Shown here piece by piece: positions 35,004 through 47,500 of a DNA stretch of 64,000 nucleotides. Each line of letters begins with the position of its first letter. Within the stretch, counting starts at the first letter, position 1. This DNA comes from Ligula intestinalis (taxonomy: Eukaryota > Platyhelminthes > Cestoda > Diphyllobothriidea > Diphyllobothriidae), in NCBI GenBank assembly GCA_036362985.1, contig JAYGXS010000003.1:71872265-71936264 (forward strand). Direction: 5' to 3'. The position numbers and the translations under genes are program-made. The notes under the pieces were generated by a model. It searched no databases, was not told where the DNA came from, and worked only from the letters and a program-made list of their open reading frames with translations.

Positions 35004-35050
35004 TGGTGACCCCGACGTGATCTGAACACGCAATCTTCTGATTTGGAGTC
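35004..35050 (+). other. primer-binding site: 47-nt complement of tRNA-Trp 3' half
   Basis: The sequence starts TGGTGACCCCGACGTG, the complement of the tRNA-Trp 3' end including CCA. The match does not stop at the usual 18 or so bases: it continues through the T arm (complement of GTGTTCAGATCAC), the variable loop and the anticodon arm up to GACTCCAAATC, where CCA is the Trp anticodon. After 35050 it departs from tRNA-Trp. A normal primer-binding site ends near the methylated A58. Confidence 0.8.
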
Positions 35051-38000
35051 TGCTGTTGGAACTTGAGAGGAAGCCCCAAAACAGAAGGGGATGATTGAGT
35101 ATCGGAACTGGCCGATGAACTTCCGTTCATCCACCAACAGGTACAATATTTAAACAGTCTTTTTTCAGTGCCGAATCACAGGTCAAACATAGTCGCAAAG
35201 TTAACAGTCGGGCACAGCAAATGGTCCTAAACACTTTGCAGTTGAAATCCTCACCAAAGTACCTGCTTGAACTCGATAGATATTGGTTCTAAAACAAATA
35301 CAAACAATTAACGTCTACGTTGACCTGAAGTGAAGCTATATATAAGTCAAAGACATGTGAAAGCCACACATTAACTGCCACTATTTGATTTGTTGACTTT
35401 GAAACAACTTTTAGTTTAATATAAGTGATAAATTCATCGTTCAAGGAGATAATATGTTGCGAAAAACGGACAACACCAGAATTGGCATGCACAGCATACG
35501 CTAGCCTTGAGGTAAACTAGAAGAGAAGCATTTACGAAAAGTAGTCATCTCGTGAAAGGAACTACAAGCAAAAAATGACCACAGCGTTTAGTTACTGGAA
35601 GCGAATTTTTATGCAGACTACATTCCAGTAAAGGTAGTAGAACAGAGGAAGAGATTTGCTGACTAGCTGGAATTTTAAGATTACAAAATTTAATCACAAG
35701 TAAAAAAATTTAGTTTGGCTAGAGAACAAAATGGTTACCTCATATTTTAATATGTAAGTGACACTTTTTAAACTGTTAGTTTCAAGACACTGAATTATTT
35801 TCAAGATAAGATTAACAAAAAAAGAAAAGTCAAAACTTTACTGTACGGCCGTGATTTGGTATGCAAAAATCTACAATTCCCTTTAGGAGGTCTAACGAGG
35901 GCTCTACTCATCAAATAAGCCCTTCGTTTTTGGGCCTGATACTTTCGAAATTATTTGTTTCATAAAAGAAGTAAAAAAGTCGAAAAAAGGATAGCATGTT
36001 GAAAAGTCGAAGACTCACTACTGTGAAACCATTTTACTACTGACAACCACTGTCTTGGAAAAAAAATGCTAGTCATCCTTTCATCAAACGTCTTTTTGAC
36101 ATGGACCAAATGGCTCTAATAAAGGGAAATTTTGAGTGTTTTACACTTTTATCTAATTAGAACAATATTTTTCCTTTATGTTTGAACAAAGTGGCAGAGT
36201 CAAGTAAGCCAGAACAGTAACCTGCCATAAGTCATTTAGACAAACTCATCCAAAATAATGAGCAGAAACGATGGGTATGGAGGCATGTAGATTGGGATGA
36301 CTCTTCGACGAGTAATTTGAATTAGAAAAACGTAGAGCAAAGGTTTTATTCAAAGCAGCCGAAATAATTAATTCTGGGCGAAAGAATTTCGGCGAGATAA
36401 TTGAGGAGCAAGCTGTAAACTTTGTAGGAGTATTCTAAATTTGAGGGAAGCGAACGTGCCGCGTAATGCACTTACTTGCTCCTTCTCCAAAAGAATTAAT
36501 TGCTCGAAGTAAATTAAAAAGGCAAGCCAACGCGCAGCGACGGGAACATGATAAGGATCGCTCCTGAGTTCCCTTGTTCTCCATCAACATCACGAACGTT
36601 TCCCCTCTCCTCCTCCTCCTCCTCTTTTTCCCCCCTAATATACCTTTTCCATTTTCTTGCAGTTTTCTGTCCCTTGGAGCAAATGCAGTCATCTCTGGTT
36701 CAATAATCTCCCTTCCCCATTTTTTGAGTGCCGTGCGTTTCGAAAAAGTAGATAAAAAAGTCACTTCGCAATTCAGCGCACGAAAACGCCGACTCAGATA
36801 GGATAAAAACAATGGTCAGAAACTGCAGGGAGCGTGTGATGTCGGCTTTGCGAACCAAAGCGCACACGATTTGGTTCAGTAAGAAGGGACCCAATCACTA
36901 CTCCATTTCAGCCTTGTCAAACAGACATCGGAAGATTAAATTCGCTGACACTGTGTTTGTTGCCTGAATGGGAGGCTAATAATTTTGAATGAAACGTATA
37001 TGTCAATGTATTTTACTATATGAAAAATAAAGGATCGAAAATTGAATCTTTTAACCCTGTAAAATAATAAACATGGAAAATAGAAAAATAAAAACATAAT
37101 TAACTTCAAGGATGCTTTGGTGTTACGGTAAGGATAAAATCTCACTATTTTACATGCAAATCTATCTTATTGTCACCTGCCTCTTGGGAATTTGCAAAAA
37201 TGTACTATAACACTGGATAGAAATGTCAGCCATAACTTGTTCAAAAAAAGGATTTGTTATTATGAGTTATTGTAGCGCCAACTGCGATGTTTTTGAACAG
37301 GATAGACAAACTGAAATTGTTGCCTAACTTAGTCAATTAATGATAAATTCAATAAGTGATTTCATCCAGGCAAAACATTTGCAGTAACTGAAGAGCTGCT
37401 TGCCACTAATAATCCGTCATTACCATTACTGCGACGTGAACACAAATAAACAAGCGATGATCTTATAAGTCCTTGAGTAAATAACCAAATCCTAAACGTA
37501 AGCATAGATGTTGTTAAGCGAACAATGCTGAGTTCTGAATGCTAATGGGCGTTTAATTTTGGCTTTTAATTAAAAGTGTAGGCACTTAGTAAACCGCTAC
37601 TGACCGATAAGCAACCGATAACAAGAACGTCTGTACCGTAAGTGCGCTAGCGCATGAAACTTGATGGAGGAATCGATAAGATCAGTTGTGTTCGAATAAA
37701 ATGTTGTCTCCAGAAGATGTTCCTTTGGCATACACTAAATTTTTCTCAGTTATTTTTTTCAAAAATTTGAGTCAAAATCTACGTTAACTTGGATTTCAGT
37801 GGTTCCTTAGGCTAATATTGTGCGCATTCATGCGTGTACTTGAATGAGAAGAGAGGAATCGAAGCTCGACAATTTTAACAAAATTAACTTATCACATTTG
37901 AAAAATGATTTTTTGATACGGTTGATCAGCTGAAGCAAGCTGTAAGCAGAAAACCCAGAAAGTCAAAAGACGATCAACCCTTCTTATTTTGATCTCGACT

Positions 38001-38339
38001 TAAACTTGAAAAAAATATAAAGTCAATAGCCATACGCTACTGAAATACCTAATCAAAGGGCTTTTTAACGCAGAAACTTAGGGTTGGCTATTGTTCTGAA
38101 CGTTGTTTTTTCTCGTCGTGTAGGTTCCATCAGTAGATTTATAAAAAATATGACCCAGATGTTCATATCCACCAGAAAGTAGGTTCAAGGACTTTAAAAA
38201 TTAGTAAATGTTTTCAAGGTTTTTCTAAACAGAAAAGAAAAAGGCAATTTTACTGGGAAGTTGACCGAAAGCACTGAAAATTGTGAAGTATTCTCCGTCT
38301 TAATTGTACGATTGGGAGGATAAGCCCGACTGCCATTGA
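35051..38339. other. unassigned AT-rich stretch
   Basis: The first 100 bp or so may be retrotransposon leader. The rest holds no gene I recognise. Overlapping frames at 36435-36812 (minus) and 36574-36801 (plus) come from a CCTCCTCC/pyrimidine-rich patch and are probably chance. Confidence 0.4.
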
Positions 38340-38890
38340 AAGTCACACCTATGTGACTTTACTCTTTTGCTTGCTCTTGTGGCTAGGATATATTGGCCAA
38401 AAAAAGTGGCGCCTGAAGAAGAAGGTACGTAAAAACATACCAGCCTGGCTTAGTAAAGGTGAAACCGGATCGATCTCCAGTTCTATGCTCGTACAAGTTT
38501 TCGATACGAATCACCGGGTCGATCCGAGCAAAGCCTTTTAGTTTGGCTACTGGACATCAGCCAACTCCTGCAAGGGCCTACGCAAACGAATGCTAGCAAC
38601 AGCGAGGACACTGGCTATACGGCTAGCTAATCCAGTGCTGCGTTGTTAGAAGACACTAATACGAGCGCTTTTACTTCCGTGGCCGACACCAGTCGACGAT
38701 TGCATATCGAAATCACCCCTGATGATAGTTATTTGCTCCGTGCAAATGACAATAGCTTTCACTCAATACTCACAGCCTATCCTATTCTCTATGCGGGCGG
38801 CGTGAAAACGATGAGCTCTAATCAAAAGACGCTTATTACCTCCGTCCAGCTGTACCATTATCATTATCCATGCAATTTGACGGCCTGATG
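38340..38890 (+). pseudogene. Penelope-like element C-terminus, subfamily A, plus strand
   Basis: The frame from 38353 reads LWLGYIGQKKWRLKKKV then KNIPAWLSKGETGSIS and VFDTNHRVDPSKAF. GYIG is the second motif of the GIY-YIG endonuclease; the Arg of the following helix is replaced by Lys-rich sequence. After a stop the frame continues as RKRMLATARTLAIRLANP and LLPWPTPVDD, matching the tail that follows the endonuclease in the 31.4 kb copy. Several stops are present and upstream reverse transcriptase is absent. No clear 3' end with the GAAAC signature was found downstream. Confidence 0.7.
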
Positions 38891-41800
38891 GCACATTTCT
38901 ATAGATGTTTGTTTGCCGAATCAACTTGTCAAGTTAACCATAAGCCTATTTGAAGGATTTAGAAATGAATAAGTTAAGTGTGATCATCGAAACTTCCTTG
39001 TCTACTTTTAAAATGATTCTCGGAGAGAAAATTAGCATTCCCCTCATAAGAAAAGCTCCGGTTTACACTTAAGAATACTTATTAGGCGCTAAACTATATT
39101 TATTTGAACGGACGAGAATAGTTTCTAGGTATCACAGCAGTAAGCAGAAACACAGAGTTCTATTCTGGGAAACAGCGGTAAATGGGAGGCTTATCTTCTC
39201 GCATGTGGAGAAAGCCTATCCATTAAGCCAAATATTTGAACGGGAAGCAGACCTTACAAATAATTAAAAACTGCTCTATTGATAGTATATCTCTGTTGAA
39301 TTCAACTGTTTATGCCTTTACTTCGTAGCTTCCATCATTTAACTTGCTTTCAGCATTCATTACGACATTTTTATGGTTTATTTGCTATATTTATGTTTAT
39401 TTATCTATTTTTTATGTTTTTTTGCTATAGATATGTGAAAAGTAATATGCTCTAAATTACTTTCGTTTGTTTATTAAATAATTTAGGATATCCAAAATGC
39501 TTGCCTCAAAAACTGTCCATGAAAGCGGACAGAGTTGACTAACAAACTAACATAAAGTTACTAAGCCCAATAAGGTGGACAGTGAAAAAATGAACAAACA
39601 ATCCTTAAGCATCAAGAAAACATTTAATTTTCAGTGATCGAAGACTTAAAAATAACGGAATTCTCGACATCTAACGTATGAAAAGTATATCATGCTGCTC
39701 TTTAGCATTGCACTGAGAACGTACCATGTACGCTTACTCTAGGAACGAAAACTGGTTTAGTGGGTCGAATGTTTTAGGCAACAAGAAATGGAGGTCAGGC
39801 TCCTGGAATCTAAATAGGAACACTTTTCTTTGTCACGAGAGCCTAAAAGGCTGTGTGAAATTACAGAATTTAAGCCCAGCAGTATGTCATCAGCCCATAT
39901 TGTTGTACATATTCCTGTATTTATGGCCTTCTTGACAAAAATCAACAGAAAACCACATTCACTTGCTGGTTGGGTTTACCAAGCGGTTCTCTTAAAACGA
40001 TTTTTGGGTCGAACGTCGCCAGAACGTAAAGATAAATGTCATTAATCATACTTTTGTAATTTATTGCAGCATTCACATTTACCAGAAGAATTGTTTCTTT
40101 TGAACACTCTCTTGAACTGACTCTATCATTACGCTTTTGTATATTATTTAGTGGACATACTTGAACAAAGTAAGATTCTTAAAGGGCATACTGAGCTACT
40201 TTTAAGTAAATTAACAGAAGTAAAGCCCGTTAGTTAAGTAATATATTCTTCACAGCTTCGAGAATAATTAAATAACTCACAAGGTAGCCTAAAAACAGTA
40301 AAATAAGGGTCAAGTGTACAGAGGAAATATCCCGCTGTTAAGTAATAAAGCAGGGTTTGTGCGAGGAATTAGTACCTTAGTTTGGAATGACCATGTTTTC
40401 GACAATTTGAAGGTGATAAAAATGCCAACAATAGTTCTGGAAGGGTACGCACACTTTTTAGAGAGGCACAGTGTCTGTCGATATCTATGAGCCAATCCAA
40501 CAGCATAAGGAAAGCAATGTTTAAAATCCCTTTTAATAATCCGGAAATTCGGTTCATATGTATAATTGCAGCTGGTCAACTGTTTATTGATTCGGAAAGC
40601 TCTGCGATTTAATATTCAGACAGTACCTGCCTTGCTAAAGATGCGGTTGGTTGAAATAATAGGCAGGAAGTTAGAGAGGTAAAATATTTCAGAAAGTTAA
40701 ATTTCGAGGAACTGCCTACCTATCAAGAGATTCAAAGATAATTGGCATGAATATAGAGTACGTGGTAAAGAGAATATACATTCTCGTGACAATAAAGTCG
40801 CTTGGGTTTCAAGGTGTCTTTGAAATTTAATGGAAATCCGACGGTTTGGCCCAAAAGGTGGGGCCGCAGCAGTTTTTGTTTGCCAAGACTTAAAAAGGTG
40901 ACAAAGCTATTAATTATGAAACTTAGTGTCCCTTTACGCATGAGATAACGCTTTGGCAAGTTTTTATAAAAGATCGTTCGACCTGATCAAGCTCGTAATA
41001 ACTTCGTTGCATATAAAACTCTGTGATGCGTTTATAATACCTTAAATCATTTTTCCCCCGATAAAAGAAATAAAACCTGCTTATTTCGCTTAGCTCACGG
41101 AAAGTTTGCGTTTTCGTGACTTCGGGCACTTGAAAGCCTAAAATCCTTGTACTTCAAAAGGATTCGCAATAACTCTTATTTGGAACCATCAAAATGGATG
41201 CACCAGTTGCTCAAGTAACGGAGGTTAAGGCCACTTAAGTTGGTATCCTTAAACTTCCTAGACCTACTTCCTAAGACAGAGATTATGTTTAGTTCCGAAT
41301 CTAATCGAAACTATAAGTCTCTGCAACGCTTACTGTGTACCACCGATGGGAAGCGACAAGAACGATATGCCACATGCGTGGCGGAAATTACAAAAATTGA
41401 CCTCATTTTCCCGGATGTAGAGGGTCAAGTTGAAAAGCTCTGAGCTCTCAAATTTCCCTGTTCACGTCAGGAACACAGTTATTAATAGGAAGTAATGATT
41501 GCACCGCTCGGCCACGCTTCCCACTAATTTGGACAAGATGGCAAAGAAGACGTCATTTTATGTGCCCCAATTATTGCTTACCGAAATGCCCTCTTGAACA
41601 CGCGACCAACAGCTTATGTCAAATAGACCACTTAACACGCAATCTCTTGTGGGACAGGTTTCTACCAAGCGCCGACGCAGCGGCTACTACAGCTTCTTTC
41701 TCCGACGTCACTTGACACCATTATCGCACGCCCTGGTTTCGCCGGTGAACACGGTTGCCTGATGTGGCAGGCATGTCCAACACGGCCGATAATTCTGGTT

Positions 41801-41928
41801 TGCTCCACCTTATTCTGCTAATTGTGACGCTGCAATTAAGTCTGAAAAGTCATAGGAACTTAAAACTGTCCATAGTGCCTGTTCGAATGCCAAAAGCAAG
41901 CTGAGTGTCGCGTCCTGGGCACTTGAGA
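38891..41928. other. unassigned AT-rich stretch
   Basis: No gene was recognised. Frames of 60-90 codons (for example 40310-40579 minus, 41240-41443 plus) carry no motif. A box-A-like word near 41507 on the minus strand lacks a matching B box. Confidence 0.4.
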
Positions 41929-42326
41929 TATAGGGTGTCAAAAACGTATAAATATTTTAAATAATTGAAAACTTGGTGTTTATTATAATTTTATGATTTT
42001 AGAAATGTAAAAATGTTCGCAAATATCATTTTATTGCTTTTTTTCGGTGCATTTGCTCAGAATGACGTCCATTTTGATTTAGACACTGCTGGCAACAAAA
42101 AAATTGGAATAACACACACCATAAATCAATTCCCTTGGCGTTTGCTCGCATTCATTTCCAATGACTTGTTTGGATCAAAATGGCCGTCAGTTTGAGAACA
42201 TGCAGTGAAAAAACAGTTATGTGATACTTGCAAATATTCTTACATTTTTGAAATAATAAAATTATAATAAACACGAAGTTTACAATAATTGAAAGTGCGC
42301 ATACATTTTTTGGGACACCCTCTATT
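41929..42326. mobile_element. mariner-type MITE with ~105-bp inverted repeats
   Basis: The left end reads TATAGGGTGTCAAAAACGTAT and the right end, reversed, TAGAGGGTGTCCCAAAAAATG. The match continues inward for about 105 bp through ATAATTG, GTGTTTATTATAATTTTAT and the inner TATCA. The GGGTGTC start next to TA fits Tc1/mariner elements, which insert at TA. The interior of about 160 bp has no transposase, so it needs an enzyme from elsewhere. The mariner relic at 22.3 kb shows that such elements existed here, but I cannot link the two. Confidence 0.75.
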
Positions 42327-42827
42327 AGTAAGATAAGACCTATTTACAAGCCACGACAAGAGCAGTCTATGGTTATCAAATAACTGTAAACCGCTCCCAC
42401 GAATATACTATAAAAAGTACAGCTGGAAGATTTTATACCGCTTGCGGGAAATAAAAGTGAAAGTTGAGTACTGAAAACTTGGCTAAGTCAAGTTGAAAAT
42501 TAAAGCATATGATAGGTATGTCATTTACGAGTTGATTGCGCGCGTTTTTGCATTACTAGGTTCACAATTTTCACATATTTACGAGAGTTCTTCTGTGGTT
42601 GACGGCGAGACTTAAGCATATTTGTTTTTCTCACAGAAACTAGCTAATTAGAAGAAGATAAGCACATACTATGGCCGCACACTTACTGAGGATCTTAAGT
42701 GGAGCTTGGGCTCCTTTCGTCACATGGTTTTTAACCACGTAAGCTGGCACAATACGGGGGGACACTGAGTGCCAGATATTACTTATGCGTGCGGAAGCGT
42801 ATTCTCGAATAAAATATATGGTCGGTG
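42327..42827. other. unassigned AT-rich stretch
   Basis: Nothing recognisable was found between the MITE and the fold-back. Confidence 0.4.
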
Positions 42828-43063
42828 AGGTAATTTTAACTTGCTAATACAAGCGAACATCCGTGTCTCAGGAAGCAATTGAGAAGAAGAAGAAGACTCG
42901 ATCGCTGGGACAATATGTTTATTCGCCTGACGTTTCGATATCCGTCGCGGATTCTGCTACTCATGTCTCTGATGACGAATCTGCGACGGATATCGAAACG
43001 TCAGGCGAATAAACATATTGTCCCAGTGATCCAGTCTTCTTCTTCTTCTCAGGTAATTTTAAC
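42828..43063. mobile_element. fold-back of two Penelope-like 3' ends with 13-bp target duplication
   Basis: The 13-bp AGGTAATTTTAAC occurs at 42828-42840 and 43051-43063, directly outside an insertion of 210 bp. Inside, two 74-bp arms (42881-42954 and 42977-43050) are nearly perfect inverted copies of the subfamily 3' end, each running outward into AGAAGAAG or CTTCTTC. The 22-bp loop and right arm hold CTGATGA (42969-42975) and GAAACGTC (42995-43002). No coding sequence. A short tract 42841-42879 on the left is not part of the inverted arms. Confidence 0.8.
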
Positions 43064-43499
43064 CTGAGTAAGTAAGTAATAATTTGGTTTCTCTGATGAA
43101 ATCTACGTTGGTAAGTTAATAAAAATGATCTTATACAGATGTACCGACGTAGACACTAAAATTTGGATCAAGGTTAGTGTACACATAACAGTTCGTTCAC
43201 TTTTGTACGGTTGTGCCCTTTCAAAGTTGATAAAATATTTTAGTGCGTGAGCGAACGCTTATTAACTTAGCGTCAAAAGCAAACTGAAATTCGATTATTA
43301 AAATAAGTACGGGTTTTAGCTACCGATTGGGCAGAATACTGAAGAACCTAAGGAGAAAGAACGCCGACAATTATTATAAGCTCTTTACCTATTCATAGAG
43401 CCAAATGTTCACATTAATAGTTTGTGTATAGAATAGGTTAATGTTACTCTCTTAAAACAGGCGCATTGTGGATGTCTTAAATGTTGCAAACAGTACTGT
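43064..43499. other. unassigned AT-rich stretch
   Basis: Nothing recognisable was found; GC content rises at about 43.5 kb, where the LINE leader seems to begin. Confidence 0.35.
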
Positions 43500-44582
43500 C
43501 TAGTACTGTCTTATTACTACTGGTTGGCTGCTTAGGGGGTATGGGGTGTTCAGCTGGGGGCTGAACTTGAAGGTCGTGTCAGATCGCATCATCTTCATCG
43601 CGTAGGTGGTGGCTACGCCTAGCGTCCTTGGCTGGCATCCAACTCTCACTTGTGGCTCCCCAGAGCTAGGCTTTGCCTGGCGGCCACCCCCCGGCTCCCT
43701 GCCTCGATCAGCGGGCTTAACCAAGTGAGGGTCTCCGGTGTATGTGTCTCCACGCCCGGTATGTCCCCGGGTTGCAGCTGTTAGCATCCTCGTAGACGTA
43801 GTTGGTGAAAGGACGCTAATTACTGTACACGGTACCATAGTCTGTTTGTATTTTACTGTTTACTTTCCTCACTTGTTTACACTCTTGCTACACTTGCTAT
43901 CTCCAGTTGCTTTAATCATTATTACCACTGCTGCGATCATTGCTTACCTCACTAGCTTTAGCATTTCAGTACTCTCGTAGCGTTGCCTTATCTGCGTAAT
44001 CTACTGGATAACCCGGTAGTCTTAAAATTGCATCCATTTTTCCTTATGCGTGTGTATGCGTGACTCCACATCTAGTTAATCTTATTATTTTTCCGTTTGA
44101 TATTTGCTATCTGTTACTTTGCCTGATATTTCGAGTGTTGTCTCTACTACCATACCTTTACCATTCCATTACCATACTGTTACAGTGACCTTATTCCACC
44201 GTAGCGATGCCTACTTAAATAGTCGTCCCACCGCCATGACTAGCACTCTTAGTCCTTGCAGAGTTTGCTTCCTCAGTAGCATCAATAACACCTAAGTTGT
44301 AGCAGCAATTCTACCCACAGTCAGATGCCGTAGCACTAGAACGCCTAACATTTATACGTAAGACACAGTCCCTTTCACCGCTACTGCTACTGGATAATTA
44401 CTGCTGCTCCCACCCCCTACTTCCCAAATTCCCCCTTCCCCCCCCTAAAAGTCATCAGCTGCGCGACTGCAAAGCTGTAGGCAGGCTTACAGCCAAGTGG
44501 TCGTTCGGCACCAAAACACTCGCGGCCCATGGTGCAGTTCGGCAGCAGTTGTGAGTGACCGGCGCTGCTGCCCCTCGCGAGA

Positions 44583-47500
44583 GTGTTCATGGGCCTAGAA
44601 AAGGTGGTACCAAACACGCTGGGTCGCGACATCTGCCAGTTGACCGTGGCTGACAGATTGCAAACACGCGGTCGAAACACTACAAACGCAAATCAAAACT
44701 TCTCTCTTCCCCACCCTCCCCCTAACCCGTTTCCTTCCTGCAGGACAGCTCCCAGAGCTCACAGGATGACAGCTCAGGGAGCCCAGGTAAGTCCTATCAC
44801 CTTCGGCACCTGCAATGTTCGTTCCCTTTTAGATAACACGAGGAGCATTCGACCGGAACGGAGAACAGCGCTAATCACCAGGGAACTAGCGCGCTTCAAG
44901 ATAGACATCGCCGCACTCAGTGAAACCTGTTTTTCCAGCGAAGGTTCCATAGAAGAGGTGGGTGCTGGCTACACCTTCTTCTATGTGGGCCGTCCGACGG
45001 CAGAGCGACGCGAGGCCGGCGTCGCCCTTGCCATCCGGAACGACATCGTGGGACGACTACCTTGTACGCCGCAGAACATCAACGAACGCCTGATGAGTCT
45101 CTGCCTGCCTCTCTGGAGTGGCAAATTTGCCACCATCGTTAGTGTCTCCGCTCCTCCAATGACCAGCTCTGACGAGACAAAGAGCAAATTCTAGTAGGAT
45201 CTGCATGCCCTCCTGGCCTCTGTGCCGAGGGCGGACAAGTTGATAGTCCTTGGTGACTTCAATGCCCGCGTCGGCACAGACCACGCTGCCTAGAGAGGAG
45301 TGCTCGGACCCCACGGCCTCCGAGGACTCAACGACAATGGCCTACTCCTCCTTCGCACCTGCGCGGTGCACCGTCTCATACTGACCAACACCTACTTCAG
45401 CCAACCGCTACAGCACAAGGCGACCTGGATGCACCCCAGGTCTCGTCAGTGGCATCTTCTGGAATATGTCCTCGTGCGGCGACGTGACCAGCAGGACATG
45501 TTGGTGACAAAGGCAGTGCCGGGTGCCGATTGTGATACCGATCATCGTCTCATCATCTCCAAGATGCGGATCCGTCTCCAACCACGCAGGAAACCTCAAG
45601 GTAAGTCACATCCAGGTAAGTTGAATACTGATCTGTTGAACTTGCCTGCTAACCGTTTACGTTTCAGCAACGAGTTGACCCACCAGCTCGATAACCTCCC
45701 AATCGCAGAGGAGAACCCCTCCGTGGAGACTCGATGGTGTCAACTACGGGACGCTGTTCAATCCACTGCCAAACGCATCCTTGGGCCTTCGCCCCGCCCA
45801 CACCAAAACTGGTTAGACAAAAACGATGCAACAATCAGTATTCTCATCACTGAGAAGAATCGCCTCCACAACGAATATGTCATTCACCCTACCGACGCCA
45901 CGAAAGCAGCCTACTACCAAAGTCGCCGTCTTGTACAGCAGTGGCTGCGGGAAATGCAGGACGCTTGGATGGCTCGTGAGGGTGAGGAAATCCAAGGCTA
46001 CGCGGATCGCAATGAATGGAAAAACTTCTTCGCTGCGCTCAAAGCAGTCTACGGCCCCGTAGTGAGAGCACAGCCCCGCTTTTCCGCGCTGACGGTACCA
46101 CCCTCATCAATGAGAGGACCCAACTTCTGAGCCGCTGAGCCGAACACTTTCAAAGTGTACTCAACCGGTTCTCTACCACATCTGAGGCTGCCACTGAGCG
46201 GTTGCCGCAAGTCAAAGTTAATGCTGATCTCGACCTCCAGCCCACCCCTGAGGTGACAATCAAGGCTGTGCAGCAGCTGACCAGCGGGAAGGCACCCGGG
46301 TCCGACGGGATCCCGGCAGAGATTTACAAATATGGTGATCACCAACTCATAACTCACCTCACCATTCTGTTCCAAGAGATGTGGCGACAGGGCGAAGTTC
46401 CTTAGGATTTCAAAGATGCCAATATCGTCCACCTCTACAAGCGAAAAGGGAATCGTCAAGTCTGTGACACCCACCTTGGCATCTCACTGCTCAATATTGC
46501 CGGACAAATCTTCGCACGCATTCTCCTCAATCGTCTGAACAGCCATTTGGAACAAGGGCTTCTGCCTGAAAGTCAGTGTGGTTTTCGACGTCACCGCGGC
46601 ACCACTGACATGATATTTGCCGCGCGTCAGCTGCAAGAGAAATGTCGAGAGGTGCGGACCCACCTCTACACTACGTTCGTAGATCTGACAAAAGCCCTCG
46701 ACACGGTGAACCAGCCCAGACTTTGGAAGGTTATGCAGAAGTTTGGCTGTCCGGAACACTTCACCCACATGGTTCGACAACTCCATGATGGGATGATGGC
46801 GCGCGTCACGGACTACAGAACGCTGTCTGAGGCCTTCGCAGTGACCAATGGAGTGAAGCAGGGCTCTGTCCTCGCGCCCACCCTCTTCCGTCTCATGTTC
46901 TCTGCCATGCTGATGGACGCCTACCGTGACGAGCGTCCCGGAATCCCCCTCAACTACAGAACGGACGGAAACCTCCTCAACATTCGTCGGATGCAGGCCC
47001 CCACGCGCGTTTCCACAACCACAGTCCATGATCTGCTGTTTGCGGACGACTGCCCTCTCAATACTACCACCGAAGCGGACATGCAAAAGAGCATGGACCT
47101 CTTTGCAGCAGGTTGCGCCAAATTTGGCCTCACCATCAACACGGACGAGATGGTGGTTATGCATCAACCGCCGCCAGGTGTTGACTTCAATCCCGCACGC
47201 ATCAACGCCAACGGAGCCAAACTGCAGAACGTGGACAACTTCACTTACCTCGGCAGTACGCTTTCCCGCAACACTAAAATAGACGCCGAGATTGCCCGCA
47301 GAATCTCCAAAGCCAGTCAAGCCTTCGGTCGGCTCCAAGCCTCCGTAAGGAATCGTCATGGTCTTCAATTGTCAACGAAATTGAAGATGTATAAGGCTGT
47401 TGTGCTGTCAACACTCTTGTACGGAGCACGAAAAATGAACCACTTTCATGTCAGCTGCCTACGCCGCATATTGAAGGTGAAGTGACAGGAGAGGATTCCG

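Noticed and set aside
41490..41525. tRNA-Leu/Ser gene on the minus strand (GTGGCCGAGCGGT)
   Set aside because: Only an A box is present; no B box, no acceptor pairing and no variable arm follow.
45601..45667. Apparent 67-nt (or 52-nt) intron with GTAAGT donor, CTAAC branch point and TTTCAG acceptor inside the LINE
   Set aside because: The reading frame continues through it and the translation (PRRKPQG...GKLN...FSNEL) is ordinary protein for this LINE type; removing either length would shift the frame.
46484..47368. 294-codon minus-strand frame
   Set aside because: It is the antisense shadow of the LINE reverse transcriptase.
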